Source: Corynebacterium jeikeium
GTDB lineage: Bacteria; Actinomycetota; Actinomycetes; Mycobacteriales; Mycobacteriaceae
NCBI GenBank assembly: GCA_003955985.1
Contig: CP033784.1
Coordinates: forward strand, 496,001 to 560,000
Direction of reading: 5' to 3'
DNA: 64,000 nucleotides
The position numbers and the translations under genes were made by a program. This document shows, piece after piece, positions 56,732 through 64,000 of this stretch. Below the pieces are notes generated by a model. It was not told the DNA's origin and searched no databases. It saw nothing but the letters and a program-made list of their open reading frames with translations. How positions within the stretch are numbered: position 1 is the stretch's first letter; the number at the start of each line of letters is the position of its first letter.

Positions 56732-57412
56732 TTACTTCGATTGGAAGTCAATAACCAGGCGGTTCGGATTGCTCAACGAGAAAACCTTGAATGGGGTCTT
56801 ATCTCCCTTGAGCCCGACGACATACTGAGTCTGTCCCTCGAAGGTGCCGGCGCCGACGACTTCCTTAATAACGGAAGTTGATGTCGGCTTGACCGAGTCA
56901 GAGGGGAAGTCCTCCATCTGGAAATCAAAGGGGTAGCCCATGCCCCGCAAGTCGATTACCAGCTTGGCTGTGCCGTCGACAGAAATCGGCTTGCCGGAGC
57001 CCTGCTGGGTTGGGACATCCTCGTAACGGACGAAGTATCCCGGTGTGCCCTCGCCGGTGAGTTCAAAGACAATACGGTCATAACCGTCGTGGGAACCGAC
57101 GCGGACATCTTGAATACCCAAGTAAGCGCCATCGGAAGGAGCAGCTTCTGCAGAAGAGCTATTGAAATCGCCCTCCGGAGCAGCATCGTCATCCATGGTG
57201 GTCTGCGCCGCCGCAGACGAGCTAGTGGAGCTGCTAGAGCTGCTCGACAAATCGGAGGTGCCAGCGGTTGAGTCAGTTTTCATAGACAGTGCAGCAGCCG
57301 AGTCTGAGGAGGAGTCAGAGGAGCAGGCACCGAGAGCTAGACCCAATGCGAGGCACAGGGATGCCGCGATACGGGTACGAGTGCGCGAAGCATCCAGCGA
57401 TTTCGTATTCAT
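56732..57412 (-). CDS. Lipoprotein with AMIN-like domain
   Basis: About 226 residues. A signal peptide ends in LGAC (lipobox) near residue 30. A Ser/Asp/Ala-rich linker of about 65 residues follows. The AMIN-like domain (about 95-226) is marked by GYDRIVFELTG, PGYFVRYEDVP, LVIDLRGMGYP and the end NRLVIDF. The domain is found on envelope-bound proteins and is thought to bind peptidoglycan or other wall polymers. ATG at 57412 is the likely start, since the signal peptide begins there; the frame continues up to 57463. It stands alone and converges with imuB. Confidence 0.85.
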   Translation of the reverse strand: MNTKSLDASRTRTRIAASLCLALGLALGACSSDSSSDSAAALSMKTDSTAGTSDLSSSSSSSTSSSAAAQTTMDDDAAPEGDFNSSSAEAAPSDGAYLGIQDVRVGSHDGYDRIVFELTGEGTPGYFVRYEDVPTQQGSGKPISVDGTAKLVIDLRGMGYPFDFQMEDFPSDSVKPTSTSVIKEVVGAGTFEGQTQYVVGLKGDKTPFKVFSLSNPNRLVIDFQSK

Positions 57413-57575
57413 ACGTCCGACGGTATGTGCGCAGTTGCGGAATTTCAACAAGTTGAACTGCAAAAGTCGAGGTCAAAGTTATTTGTTGTCAAAGTGTTGC
57501 ACAATAGTAATAAAACAGGGGTGAACGCTGCGACCTAAGACCCAATCGCAGAGGCACTCAATTACGCTTAGGCGT

Positions 57576-58487
57576 ATGAGCCAGGCCAAATTTGATACCA
57601 CCTGTTCCGCTCAGATGGCTGAGCCGCTTCCCGGTACTGCAAAAGCCGGAAAGCTCTTTATTGCGTTGGAGCACCAACTCGGTTGGTCGCACGATATTTT
57701 TGACGGCGGGGTATGGGGAGCAGAGATCACCGGTCGATTAGAAGCCTGGTTGTCCGAACGCGGCGGCGCGTTGCAACTGATTCGCAAACCGGGCCGAATC
57801 GGCCAGCAGCCGTGTGATGGCGTTAACGTCTATATCGCGCATTGTGAATCAGTGGATGGCTCTGAGGTTTTTCTCGAACATCGCATGGTTGCCGATGTTG
57901 AAGACCTGATGACTCTGGATATCCGCCCTGGCCAGCCCACCGAGGGGGCCACTCGTCTGGACCATCCACTGTTTCTCATCTGTACGCACGGTAAGCGCGA
58001 TCGTTGCTGTGCGATTAAAGGTCGCCCGCTCGCTGCTGCGATGCACAATCTCTACCCAGAGGTTGTGTGGGAAACCTCGCACTCTAAGGGGCACCGCTTT
58101 GCGCCGGCCAGCGTGCTGTTGCCATGGAATTACAGCTTTGGACGTCTGAGTGCGGTGGATGCCAAGGGGGTCATCGAAGACGCTCAGCAGGGCATCGTGC
58201 ATGCAGAGGGCTGCCGCGGCCGTGGTATCTACACCCCGCAGGGGCAGGCGGCCGAGTTGGCTGTGCGTCGTCAAGCCGATACGTGGGGCGTAGACGATGT
58301 CGCACGCGTTGACGTCGACGGCACGACTGCAGTCGTCGCGCTTTACGACGGCCCCAGCGACCGCGACAAGGTCGTGGAATATGAAGTGGCCCTGGAGAAA
58401 ATCACCACGGAAGGCGTTGTGTCTTCCTGCGGTGATGCTCCAGGGCCAAAGAAGGGCTGGGCTGCGGTCGAAGTAACCCGCCGCTAG
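57576..58487 (+). CDS. Sucrase/ferredoxin-like protein
   Basis: A 303-residue member of the sucraseferredoxin-like family, which has a thioredoxin-like [2Fe-2S] domain. LICTHGKRDRCCAIKGRPLA at about residues 135-153 carries the clustered cysteines. TSHSKGHRFAPASVLLPW (about 171-188) is the second conserved block, with the histidine of the H-x3-F-A-P-type motif. The function in bacteria is not known. ATG at 57576 begins at the conserved start. A dyad (58485-58501) follows its stop before the convergent metI. Confidence 0.85.
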   Translation: MSQAKFDTTCSAQMAEPLPGTAKAGKLFIALEHQLGWSHDIFDGGVWGAEITGRLEAWLSERGGALQLIRKPGRIGQQPCDGVNVYIAHCESVDGSEVFLEHRMVADVEDLMTLDIRPGQPTEGATRLDHPLFLICTHGKRDRCCAIKGRPLAAAMHNLYPEVVWETSHSKGHRFAPASVLLPWNYSFGRLSAVDAKGVIEDAQQGIVHAEGCRGRGIYTPQGQAAELAVRRQADTWGVDDVARVDVDGTTAVVALYDGPSDRDKVVEYEVALEKITTEGVVSSCGDAPGPKKGWAAVEVTRR

Positions 58488-58511
58488 CTAGTGGCTAGCT
58501 AATGTGCGCGG

Positions 58512-59213
58512 CTACCTGCGCATAATCTTCTTGGAGAGCCAGTTGCCGAAGATCTGCGCCAACTGGACGATGAAGATGATGACCAGGGTTGTCACCAGGG
58601 TGACGTTCCAGTCGAATGCCTGGTAACCGTAGGTGATTGCGAAGTTGCCCAGTCCGCCACCGCCGATGTAGCCGGCCATAGCTGACATGTCGACCACGGC
58701 GATGAATGCGAAGGTGTAGCCCAGTACCAGCGGGCCCAGTGCCTCCGGCACGACGACCGTGCGGATGATGCGCCACGGACTTGCGCCCATCGCACGGGCG
58801 GCCTCAATCACGCCGGGGTCGATGGACATCAAGTTCTGCTCCACCAGGCGCGCGATGGCGAAGGTGGCGGCAATCGACATGACGAACACTGCGGCTTCGG
58901 TGCCGATCGTGGTGCCGACCACGTTCTTTGTCAGTGGGCCGATGGCTGTAACCAAGATGATGAACGGGATTGGTCGAACAAAGTTAATCAGGACATTGAG
59001 GACCTGGTAGACAAACCTGTTGCGCAGTACGCCACCATCGCGGGTGGTGTAGAGCAGCACGCCGATTGCCAGACCTGCGACACCACCAATCAGCATGGCG
59101 ACACAGACCATGTAGAGCGTCTGGCCGAATGCCTCGCCCAGCATCGGGCCGAGGCTATCCCAGTTGGTGTCCTTGCCACTCACTGATGGCAGAGAGTTTA
59201 AGAGACCAATCAT
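58512..59213 (-). CDS. metI: Methionine ABC transporter permease
   Basis: A 233-residue integral membrane protein with about five helices and the ABC-permease loop EAARAMGASPWRIIRTVVVPEALGP (about residues 138-162), which contacts the ATPase. MAGYIGGGGLGNFAITYGYQ is typical of MetI. It imports D- or L-methionine with MetN and MetQ. The start overlaps the metN stop by four bases (ATGA). Confidence 0.95.
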   Translation of the reverse strand: MIGLLNSLPSVSGKDTNWDSLGPMLGEAFGQTLYMVCVAMLIGGVAGLAIGVLLYTTRDGGVLRNRFVYQVLNVLINFVRPIPFIILVTAIGPLTKNVVGTTIGTEAAVFVMSIAATFAIARLVEQNLMSIDPGVIEAARAMGASPWRIIRTVVVPEALGPLVLGYTFAFIAVVDMSAMAGYIGGGGLGNFAITYGYQAFDWNVTLVTTLVIIFIVQLAQIFGNWLSKKIMRR

Positions 59214-60259
59214 GATGCAAGCTCCTCTACCTGTGTCAGTTCGGAAATAGCAGCAATGGCGGCATCGAAATCAGAGGGATCCGAGGCGGAATTGCCTGTC
59301 AGCGGAGTCAATCGCAAAGTAAGGCGGCCGTAGGACTTCGCCTGCACATTGGCGACCGCGCCGTGTGCCACCGAGGCGGCGACACCGTGGGCACTAGTGG
59401 CCTGTGCCAGGGCGCCGAGGTCAACACCGTCATTGATAGTGATGGTGACCAGGCGAGCCGCTGCGCTCTCGGCAGACTGATTCACCGAATCGCGTTCACG
59501 GCCAATTGGAACATCGCGCAGTGCGGTGGTGGCGAAGCGGCGGCCAACCTCAGTCTTGGGGTTGGCAAAGACCTCGTGGACCGTACCGGTTTCGACGATG
59601 TGACCATTTTCCATGATGGCCATGCGGTCAGCGATACCGCGTACAACCGACATGTCATGAGTAATCAGCACGATAGTGACACCCATTTCGCGATTGATGC
59701 GACGCAGCAGATCCAGGACGCCGGAAGTAGTTTCCGGGTCGAGTGCCGAGGTGGCTTCGTCGGCAAGCAAGAGCGTCGGTTCGGTGGCGAGCGCACGGGC
59801 GATGCCGACACGCTGCTTCTGCCCACCCGAGAGCTGCTCGGGGAAGGACTCCGCCTTGTCGCCGAGACCGACGAACTCCAGCAGTTCCTGGGCGCGAGCG
59901 CGGCGCTTGGCCTTCGGCATACCGGTCAGTTCCAGCGGATATTCAACGTTGCGAATCGCGTTGCGCGAATGGAAGAGGTTGAAGTGCTGGAAAATCATGC
60001 CGATATTACGGCGTAGGCCCCGTAGCTGGCGCTCGGAGATGCCGACGATGTCGGTGTCATCTAGCAAAACCTGCCCGGAGGTTGGCTTTTCCAGGCCGTT
60101 AATCATACGGATGAGCGTTGATTTACCAGCGCCGGAATAACCGATGACGCCGAGGATTTCGCCGGGTTCAACGGTTAGGTTGATGTCGGCGAGCGCGGTG
60201 ACGTCGCCGAATTGCTTGTTCAGCTCGCGGAATTCGAGCTTCGTTCCCTTGTTGGTCAC
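59210..60259 (-). CDS. metN: Methionine ABC transporter ATPase
   Basis: A 349-residue ABC ATPase: Walker A GYSGAGKST (about residues 38-46), signature LSGGQKQRVGIARAL, and Walker B LLLADEATSALDPETT, whose SALDPETT is characteristic of MetN. A C-terminal NIL domain (about residues 260-345) binds methionine and inhibits transport when the amino acid is plentiful. The gene lies 64 bases after metQ and is coupled to metI. Confidence 0.96.
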   Translation of the reverse strand: MTNKGTKLEFRELNKQFGDVTALADINLTVEPGEILGVIGYSGAGKSTLIRMINGLEKPTSGQVLLDDTDIVGISERQLRGLRRNIGMIFQHFNLFHSRNAIRNVEYPLELTGMPKAKRRARAQELLEFVGLGDKAESFPEQLSGGQKQRVGIARALATEPTLLLADEATSALDPETTSGVLDLLRRINREMGVTIVLITHDMSVVRGIADRMAIMENGHIVETGTVHEVFANPKTEVGRRFATTALRDVPIGRERDSVNQSAESAAARLVTITINDGVDLGALAQATSAHGVAASVAHGAVANVQAKSYGRLTLRLTPLTGNSASDPSDFDAAIAAISELTQVEELAS

Positions 60260-60323
60260 GAGTGAATCAGTGCCCCTTGGTCTGTGTTCCCTGGTGTTGG
60301 GCGGTGCTTAGGTGGCAGTGGCG

Positions 60324-61190
60324 TTAGTTCTGCTCGCGCTGCTGCTCTTCGACGCGATCCAGAATGTCCTGCAGCTCCTTAGCCGAACGGTCAACCGGAA
60401 CCGAGGTGCCCTTGGAGTCCTCAGCGACTGCGTCCTGGACCTCCTTGGAGTGCCAGATCTTGGAGAGCTCCGCGTACTTCGGGTTGTCAGCATTTTCAGC
60501 CTTGGTGACAAAGACGTTGATGTACGGCTCTGCCTCCGTGGAGTTCGGGTCATCCTGGAAGATGGCGGTGTTCGGGTCGATGCCGGCGCGGTCCAGGAAG
60601 GAGTTATTGATAATGGCGGGCTTACCCTCGCCGTAGGCGGCCGGAGTCTGAGCGGCATCCACCGGCAGAACCGTGACCTTGGAAGCTTCCTTATCGATGT
60701 CAGCAGGGGACGGGGTCAGCAGGTCATCCTGCTTCAGCTTCAGCAGGCCAGCCTGAACCAGCACGTTAATAGCGCGGCCCTGGTTGGACGGGTCGTTCGG
60801 GATGACGACCTCGGTGCCCTTCTCCAGCTCATCAACCGACTTGTGGTCCTTCCAGAACAGAGCCAGCGGGACAATTTCGCTCGAGCCAATCGGAGTCAGG
60901 TCCGACTTAGCGCCGACGTTGTACTCAGCCAAGAACTTGATGTGCTGGAAGAGATTGACGTCGAGCTGGCCCTCATCGAGTGCGCGGTTCGGGGTCTGGT
61001 AGTCGGAGAAGGGCTGAACATCCAGATCGATGCCCTGTTCGGAAGCCTTCTGCTCGAAAACGGTCCAGGCCTTCTTGCCGGCATCCGTGGTGCCGATGCG
61101 AATGGCATCATCCGAGCTGCCACAGGCGGTAAGGCCGGTTGCGGCGAACGCGACAGTAAGTACACCGGCGGAAAAACGCTTGAGGTTCAT
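60324..61190 (-). CDS. metQ: Methionine-binding lipoprotein
   Basis: A 288-residue NlpA/MetQ-type substrate-binding protein. The signal peptide ends in LTAC at about residue 23, followed by GSSDD. The domain contains QPFSDYQTPNRALDEGQLDVNLFQHIKFL, typical for the family, and IPNDPSNQGRAINVL. It hands methionine to MetNI. A GGAG sequence lies before the start, and a probable McbR operator about 55 bases upstream controls the operon. Confidence 0.96.
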   Translation of the reverse strand: MNLKRFSAGVLTVAFAATGLTACGSSDDAIRIGTTDAGKKAWTVFEQKASEQGIDLDVQPFSDYQTPNRALDEGQLDVNLFQHIKFLAEYNVGAKSDLTPIGSSEIVPLALFWKDHKSVDELEKGTEVVIPNDPSNQGRAINVLVQAGLLKLKQDDLLTPSPADIDKEASKVTVLPVDAAQTPAAYGEGKPAIINNSFLDRAGIDPNTAIFQDDPNSTEAEPYINVFVTKAENADNPKYAELSKIWHSKEVQDAVAEDSKGTSVPVDRSAKELQDILDRVEEQQREQN

Positions 61191-61243
61191 CGAGGGGTCT
61201 CCTTATTTAATGGGATTTGTTAGCTGAAGTTTTAAGGCAGAAC

Positions 61244-61259
61244 TAGACCAAGCTGTCTT
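61244..61259. promoter_or_regulatory. Candidate McbR operator upstream of metQNI
   Basis: TAGAC, six bases, GTCTT differs by one base from the McbR consensus TAGAC-N6-GTCTA of C. glutamicum, where McbR represses sulfur-amino-acid genes including metQNI. It lies in the gap just upstream of the metQ start. Confidence 0.65.
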
Positions 61260-61388
61260 TAATTCTGGGGTTAAGGCTAGCACTTGCCCAGGTAGTGCTG
61301 AAAATTCAACTTCAGCCTAAACAGTCGAACGTGGCTGAGGTGTGACTTACGGATGCGTCCCGGGGGTGGCGCTTAATGCACATACTAA

Positions 61389-61404
61389 TCGAAAATACGT
61401 TTGA
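61389..61404. promoter_or_regulatory. SOS box (LexA site) before dnaE2
   Basis: TCGAAA, four bases, GTTTGA matches the actinobacterial LexA consensus TCGAAC-N4-GTTCGA at ten of twelve bases. It ends 33 bases before the dnaE2 ATG, a normal operator position. Confidence 0.7.
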
Positions 61405-61437
61405 ATGCAGTCCGTAGGGTGGGTTAATGTTCATGGC

Positions 61438-64000
61438 ATGGAAAACATCTCGGACGGACAGTCGGAGCAGTCCGGTCGGCCACTGAACTGGTCGCGGATT
61501 GAGCGTATTCTATCGGGTAAATTTTCAGGAAAACTACAGCCTAATGGCAGCTTCAATGGCTGGCGGGGGCAGCTGTCAGATTCCATCGTTGGGGCTTTTG
61601 AAGCTCCGGAAAGCGGTGTTAGTGGCGGAGGTGGCGTGTCATTTTCGCCTGCGGATATTAAGGCGGAATTGCACTGTCGTTCGAGCTATTCATTCCTGCA
61701 TGGCGCATCGGATCCGGAAGAATTGGTGTCCGAGGCTGCGCGTTTGGGGTTAAACGTGTTGGGGCTCGCAGATCGCGATGGTTTCTATGGAATCGCTCGT
61801 TTTGCCGAGGCTGCAGCGGAGGCTGGTATCGCCACAATCATCGGCGCGGAGCTGGGGCTTCCGCAGCGGCCCCTCACAGTGCTGGGGCGGGGGCCCGAGG
61901 GCTATCGGCGCCTGAGCCACACGCTGTGTGATGCGCATATGTCGGCAGGGGAGAAGTCCGTCGTCCGCTATCCCTCGCTGCCAGAGTTAGGGGAGGCCGC
62001 AGGTGGTTTCTGGCAGGTGCTTGCCGACGTCAGCTGGGTCGGCGACTTGGAAGAGCTCATTGCGGCCTTCGGTGCGGAGAACGTGGCGCTCGAGCACCGC
62101 CTGAGCTCCACAGCAGAGGCGGCCGATGATGAGGAGGCTATTTCGGCCGCAGCTGTGAAGTATGGCCTGCGGGAGGTGGTTTCCTCTGCTGCGACGGCGG
62201 CCTCGCCTGCGGCAAGCCGGTTGGCCGGGGCGAAGCAGGCCCTTGCTGTGCGGGAGGACTTAGACGGGTTCGAGTCACGGCTGGAGCCCGCAGGCGGAGC
62301 TTGGTTGCGTTCGTGGGAGGAGCTATCGGCGGCAACACGGTATCTGGGGGCGCAGGTGCTGCAGGCAACACAGGACATTGCAGGTGAGTGTGCTTTTACG
62401 CTTGATCTCATTGCGCCTGAGTTGCCTCGCTGGGAGGTTCCTGCTGGTCACGATGAGGATTCGTGGCTACGGGAAATTGCTCGTGCGGGGGCGCGGCGGC
62501 GGTATGGTCCGGCCGATGGAGCTGGGGATAGCTCCGTGCAAGCGCGGGCGTGGGCGCAGTTAGAGAATGAGCTGACTGTGATTCGAGAGCTGGGTTTTCC
62601 AGGCTACTTCCTCATCGTGCATGACCTCTGTGAGTTCTGTCGCCGGGCGGGAATTCTGGCGCAGGGGCGCGGTTCGGCCGCTAACTCGGTGGTGTGTTTT
62701 GCGCTGGGGATCACCAATGTTGACCCCATTAGTGCCGGGCTGTTGTTCGAGAGGTTTTTGTCGCCAGAACGGGATGGGCCACCGGATATCGATGTAGACA
62801 TTGAGTCTGGTCGTAGGGAAGAGGTCATCCAATACGTCTATGAAAAGTATGGTCGTGACAATGCCGCGCAGGTGGCCAATGTCATTACCTACCGGCGGCG
62901 CGGTGCATTGCGCGATGCGGCGCGGGTGTTGGGGTACTCGCCGGGCGTTATCGATGCGTGGGTCAGAGACCGGGAGGCGTGCCCGCCGGAGCCGGTGCAG
63001 CAACTGGCGGAGCAGCTTCGTGGGCAGCCTCGGCATCTAGGTATTCACTCTGGCGGAATGGTGATTTGTGATCGGCCGATTGCGGATGTCGTGCCAGTGG
63101 AATGGGCACGCATGGAAGGTCGCTCGGTAGTGCAGTGGGATAAGGATGACTGTGCGGCAGCGGGACTGGTGAAGTTCGACCTGCTTGGCCTCGGAATGCT
63201 GGAGGCCATCCACCATTGCATTGACTTGGTCTATGAACAGCATGGGCGCCGAGTGAACCTGTGGGAGATTGATGTCGCTGAACCGGAGGTTTACGAGATG
63301 TTGGCACGCGCGGACGCGGTGGGCGTGTTTCAGGTGGAATCGCGCGCGCAGCTGGCCACCTTGCCCCGACTGAAGCCGAGGGAGTTCTTTGATCTGGTGG
63401 TGGAGGTGGCACTCATTCGCCCAGGCCCCATTCAAGGCGGTAGCGTGCACCCCTACATTCGCCGCCGAAATGGACTCGAACCGGTGACCTATGAGCATCC
63501 GGTGTTGGAGAAGTCCCTCGGGAAGACACTGGGCATTCCGCTATTTCAAGAGCAGCTGATGCAAATGGCCGTCGATGCGGCGGGTTTCAGTGGGGCGGAA
63601 GCGGACTCGCTGCGTCGCGCTATGGGGTCGAAGCGCTCAGTGGCCAAAATGGAAGCGCTTCATGCCCGTTTTCTGGCTGGGCTGGAGCGCACCAGTGGCA
63701 TTGATGCGGATATTGGGGAACAACTGTGGAACAAGATAGTGGCCTTTGCCGCCTACGGTTTCCCGGAATCACACGCGCAGTCGTTTGCCTCCTTGGTGTA
63801 TTTCTCGGCTTGGTTTAAGTACCACTATCCGGCGGAGTTCTGTGTCGCATTGCTCCGTGCCCAGCCCATGGGGTTTTACTCTCCGCAGTCGTTGATTGCC
63901 GATGCTCGCCGGCACGGTATCGGCTGCGATGGTCCGGATATCTCGGTTTCAGGCGTGGAAGCCAGCGTCATCGATGGGCGTATTCGGTTGGGGCTCGGTG
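61438..64000 (+). CDS. dnaE2: Error-prone DNA polymerase DnaE2 (N-terminal part, runs off the end)
   Basis: The frame is open from ATG 61438 to the window end, about 854 codons of a protein normally near 1080. A 70-residue N-terminal extension precedes the PHP domain (AELHCRSSYSFLHGAS near residues 76-92, with its His near 79). The polymerase palm has GRGSAANSVVCFALGIT and PERDGPPDIDVDIE with the catalytic aspartates near residues 447-452. VFQVESRAQL, AYGFPESHA and SFASLVYFSAWFKYHYP are DnaE2-type blocks. DnaE2 carries out induced mutagenic repair with ImuA' and ImuB, encoded 4.7 kb upstream. The SOS box supports LexA control. Confidence 0.95.
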   Translation, partial: MENISDGQSEQSGRPLNWSRIERILSGKFSGKLQPNGSFNGWRGQLSDSIVGAFEAPESGVSGGGGVSFSPADIKAELHCRSSYSFLHGASDPEELVSEAARLGLNVLGLADRDGFYGIARFAEAAAEAGIATIIGAELGLPQRPLTVLGRGPEGYRRLSHTLCDAHMSAGEKSVVRYPSLPELGEAAGGFWQVLADVSWVGDLEELIAAFGAENVALEHRLSSTAEAADDEEAISAAAVKYGLREVVSSAATAASPAASRLAGAKQALAVREDLDGFESRLEPAGGAWLRSWEELSAATRYLGAQVLQATQDIAGECAFTLDLIAPELPRWEVPAGHDEDSWLREIARAGARRRYGPADGAGDSSVQARAWAQLENELTVIRELGFPGYFLIVHDLCEFCRRAGILAQGRGSAANSVVCFALGITNVDPISAGLLFERFLSPERDGPPDIDVDIESGRREEVIQYVYEKYGRDNAAQVANVITYRRRGALRDAARVLGYSPGVIDAWVRDREACPPEPVQQLAEQLRGQPRHLGIHSGGMVICDRPIADVVPVEWARMEGRSVVQWDKDDCAAAGLVKFDLLGLGMLEAIHHCIDLVYEQHGRRVNLWEIDVAEPEVYEMLARADAVGVFQVESRAQLATLPRLKPREFFDLVVEVALIRPGPIQGGSVHPYIRRRNGLEPVTYEHPVLEKSLGKTLGIPLFQEQLMQMAVDAAGFSGAEADSLRRAMGSKRSVAKMEALHARFLAGLERTSGIDADIGEQLWNKIVAFAAYGFPESHAQSFASLVYFSAWFKYHYPAEFCVALLRAQPMGFYSPQSLIADARRHGIGCDGPDISVSGVEASVIDGRIRLGLG

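Noticed and set aside
58485..58501. Dyad TAGCTAG-TGG-CTAGCTA between the sucrase/ferredoxin-like gene and metI considered as a terminator
   Set aside because: The stem is weak and AT-rich, with no T-run on either side.

Overview
The window looks like chromosomal DNA of a Corynebacterium or close relative. The evidence is synteny. An ESX-4-like type VII secretion locus abuts rplM-rpsI, followed by glmM and glmS. Then come nnr-alr-tsaE-tsaB-rimI-tsaD, groES-groEL1, a WhiB3-type regulator, a DUF5319 protein, guaB2, guaB3, a ChoD-like GMC oxidoreductase and guaA, the order known from Mycobacterium and Corynebacterium. GC is moderate (about 58-60% by eye, not computed). Two traits point away from C. 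glutamicum: a complete mevalonate pathway, and no sigD/rsdA between the WhiB and DUF5319 genes. A mycolate-poor species such as C. amycolatum would fit, but this is inference.

Layout. 1-3 kb: a DUF6541-type membrane protein and a lipoprotein. 2.8-14.5 kb: the type VII secretion system (EccE-like, EccB, MycP, EccD, EccC, an Rv3446c-like membrane protein, EsxB, EsxA), arranged in divergent and convergent units. 14.7-15.8 kb: rplM-rpsI, each flank marked by a strong terminator. 16-19.6 kb: an acyltransferase/SGNH protein and a VanW protein. 19.7-27.4 kb: glmM, then idi, mevalonate kinase, diphosphomevalonate decarboxylase, phosphomevalonate kinase, HMG-CoA reductase and HMG-CoA synthase, i.e. 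everything from acetoacetyl-CoA to IPP and DMAPP. 27.4-29.4 kb: an unassigned three-gene operon. 29.4-35 kb: an alpha/beta-hydrolase homologue without its serine, glmS, an HNH endonuclease and a lipase-like protein. 34.9-42.8 kb: nnr, an alr-tsaE fusion, tsaB, rimI, a pyruvate:quinone oxidoreductase, a small unknown gene and tsaD. 42.9-53 kb: a membrane protein, groES-groEL1, whiB, DUF5319, guaB2, guaB3, the GMC oxidoreductase and guaA. 53-64 kb: a membrane protein, a MhuD-like protein, imuA'-imuB, an AMIN-like lipoprotein, a sucrase/ferredoxin-like protein, metQNI and the first 850 or so codons of dnaE2.

The strongest candidate for something new is the three-gene operon at 27.5-29.4 kb. Its upstream region shares a long conserved block (same spacing, 26 of 31 bases, with weaker similarity beyond) with the region upstream of esxB, 14 kb away. 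Its first gene encodes a small helical protein ending in an F-x3-D motif like the F-x3-E of EsxB. Its second gene encodes an Ala/Cys-rich protein with a glycine-rich hydrophobic segment and a Pro-Glu/Lys repeat. I read it as a remote substrate module of the ESX-4-like system, co-regulated with esxBA. This is a hypothesis based only on the sequence.
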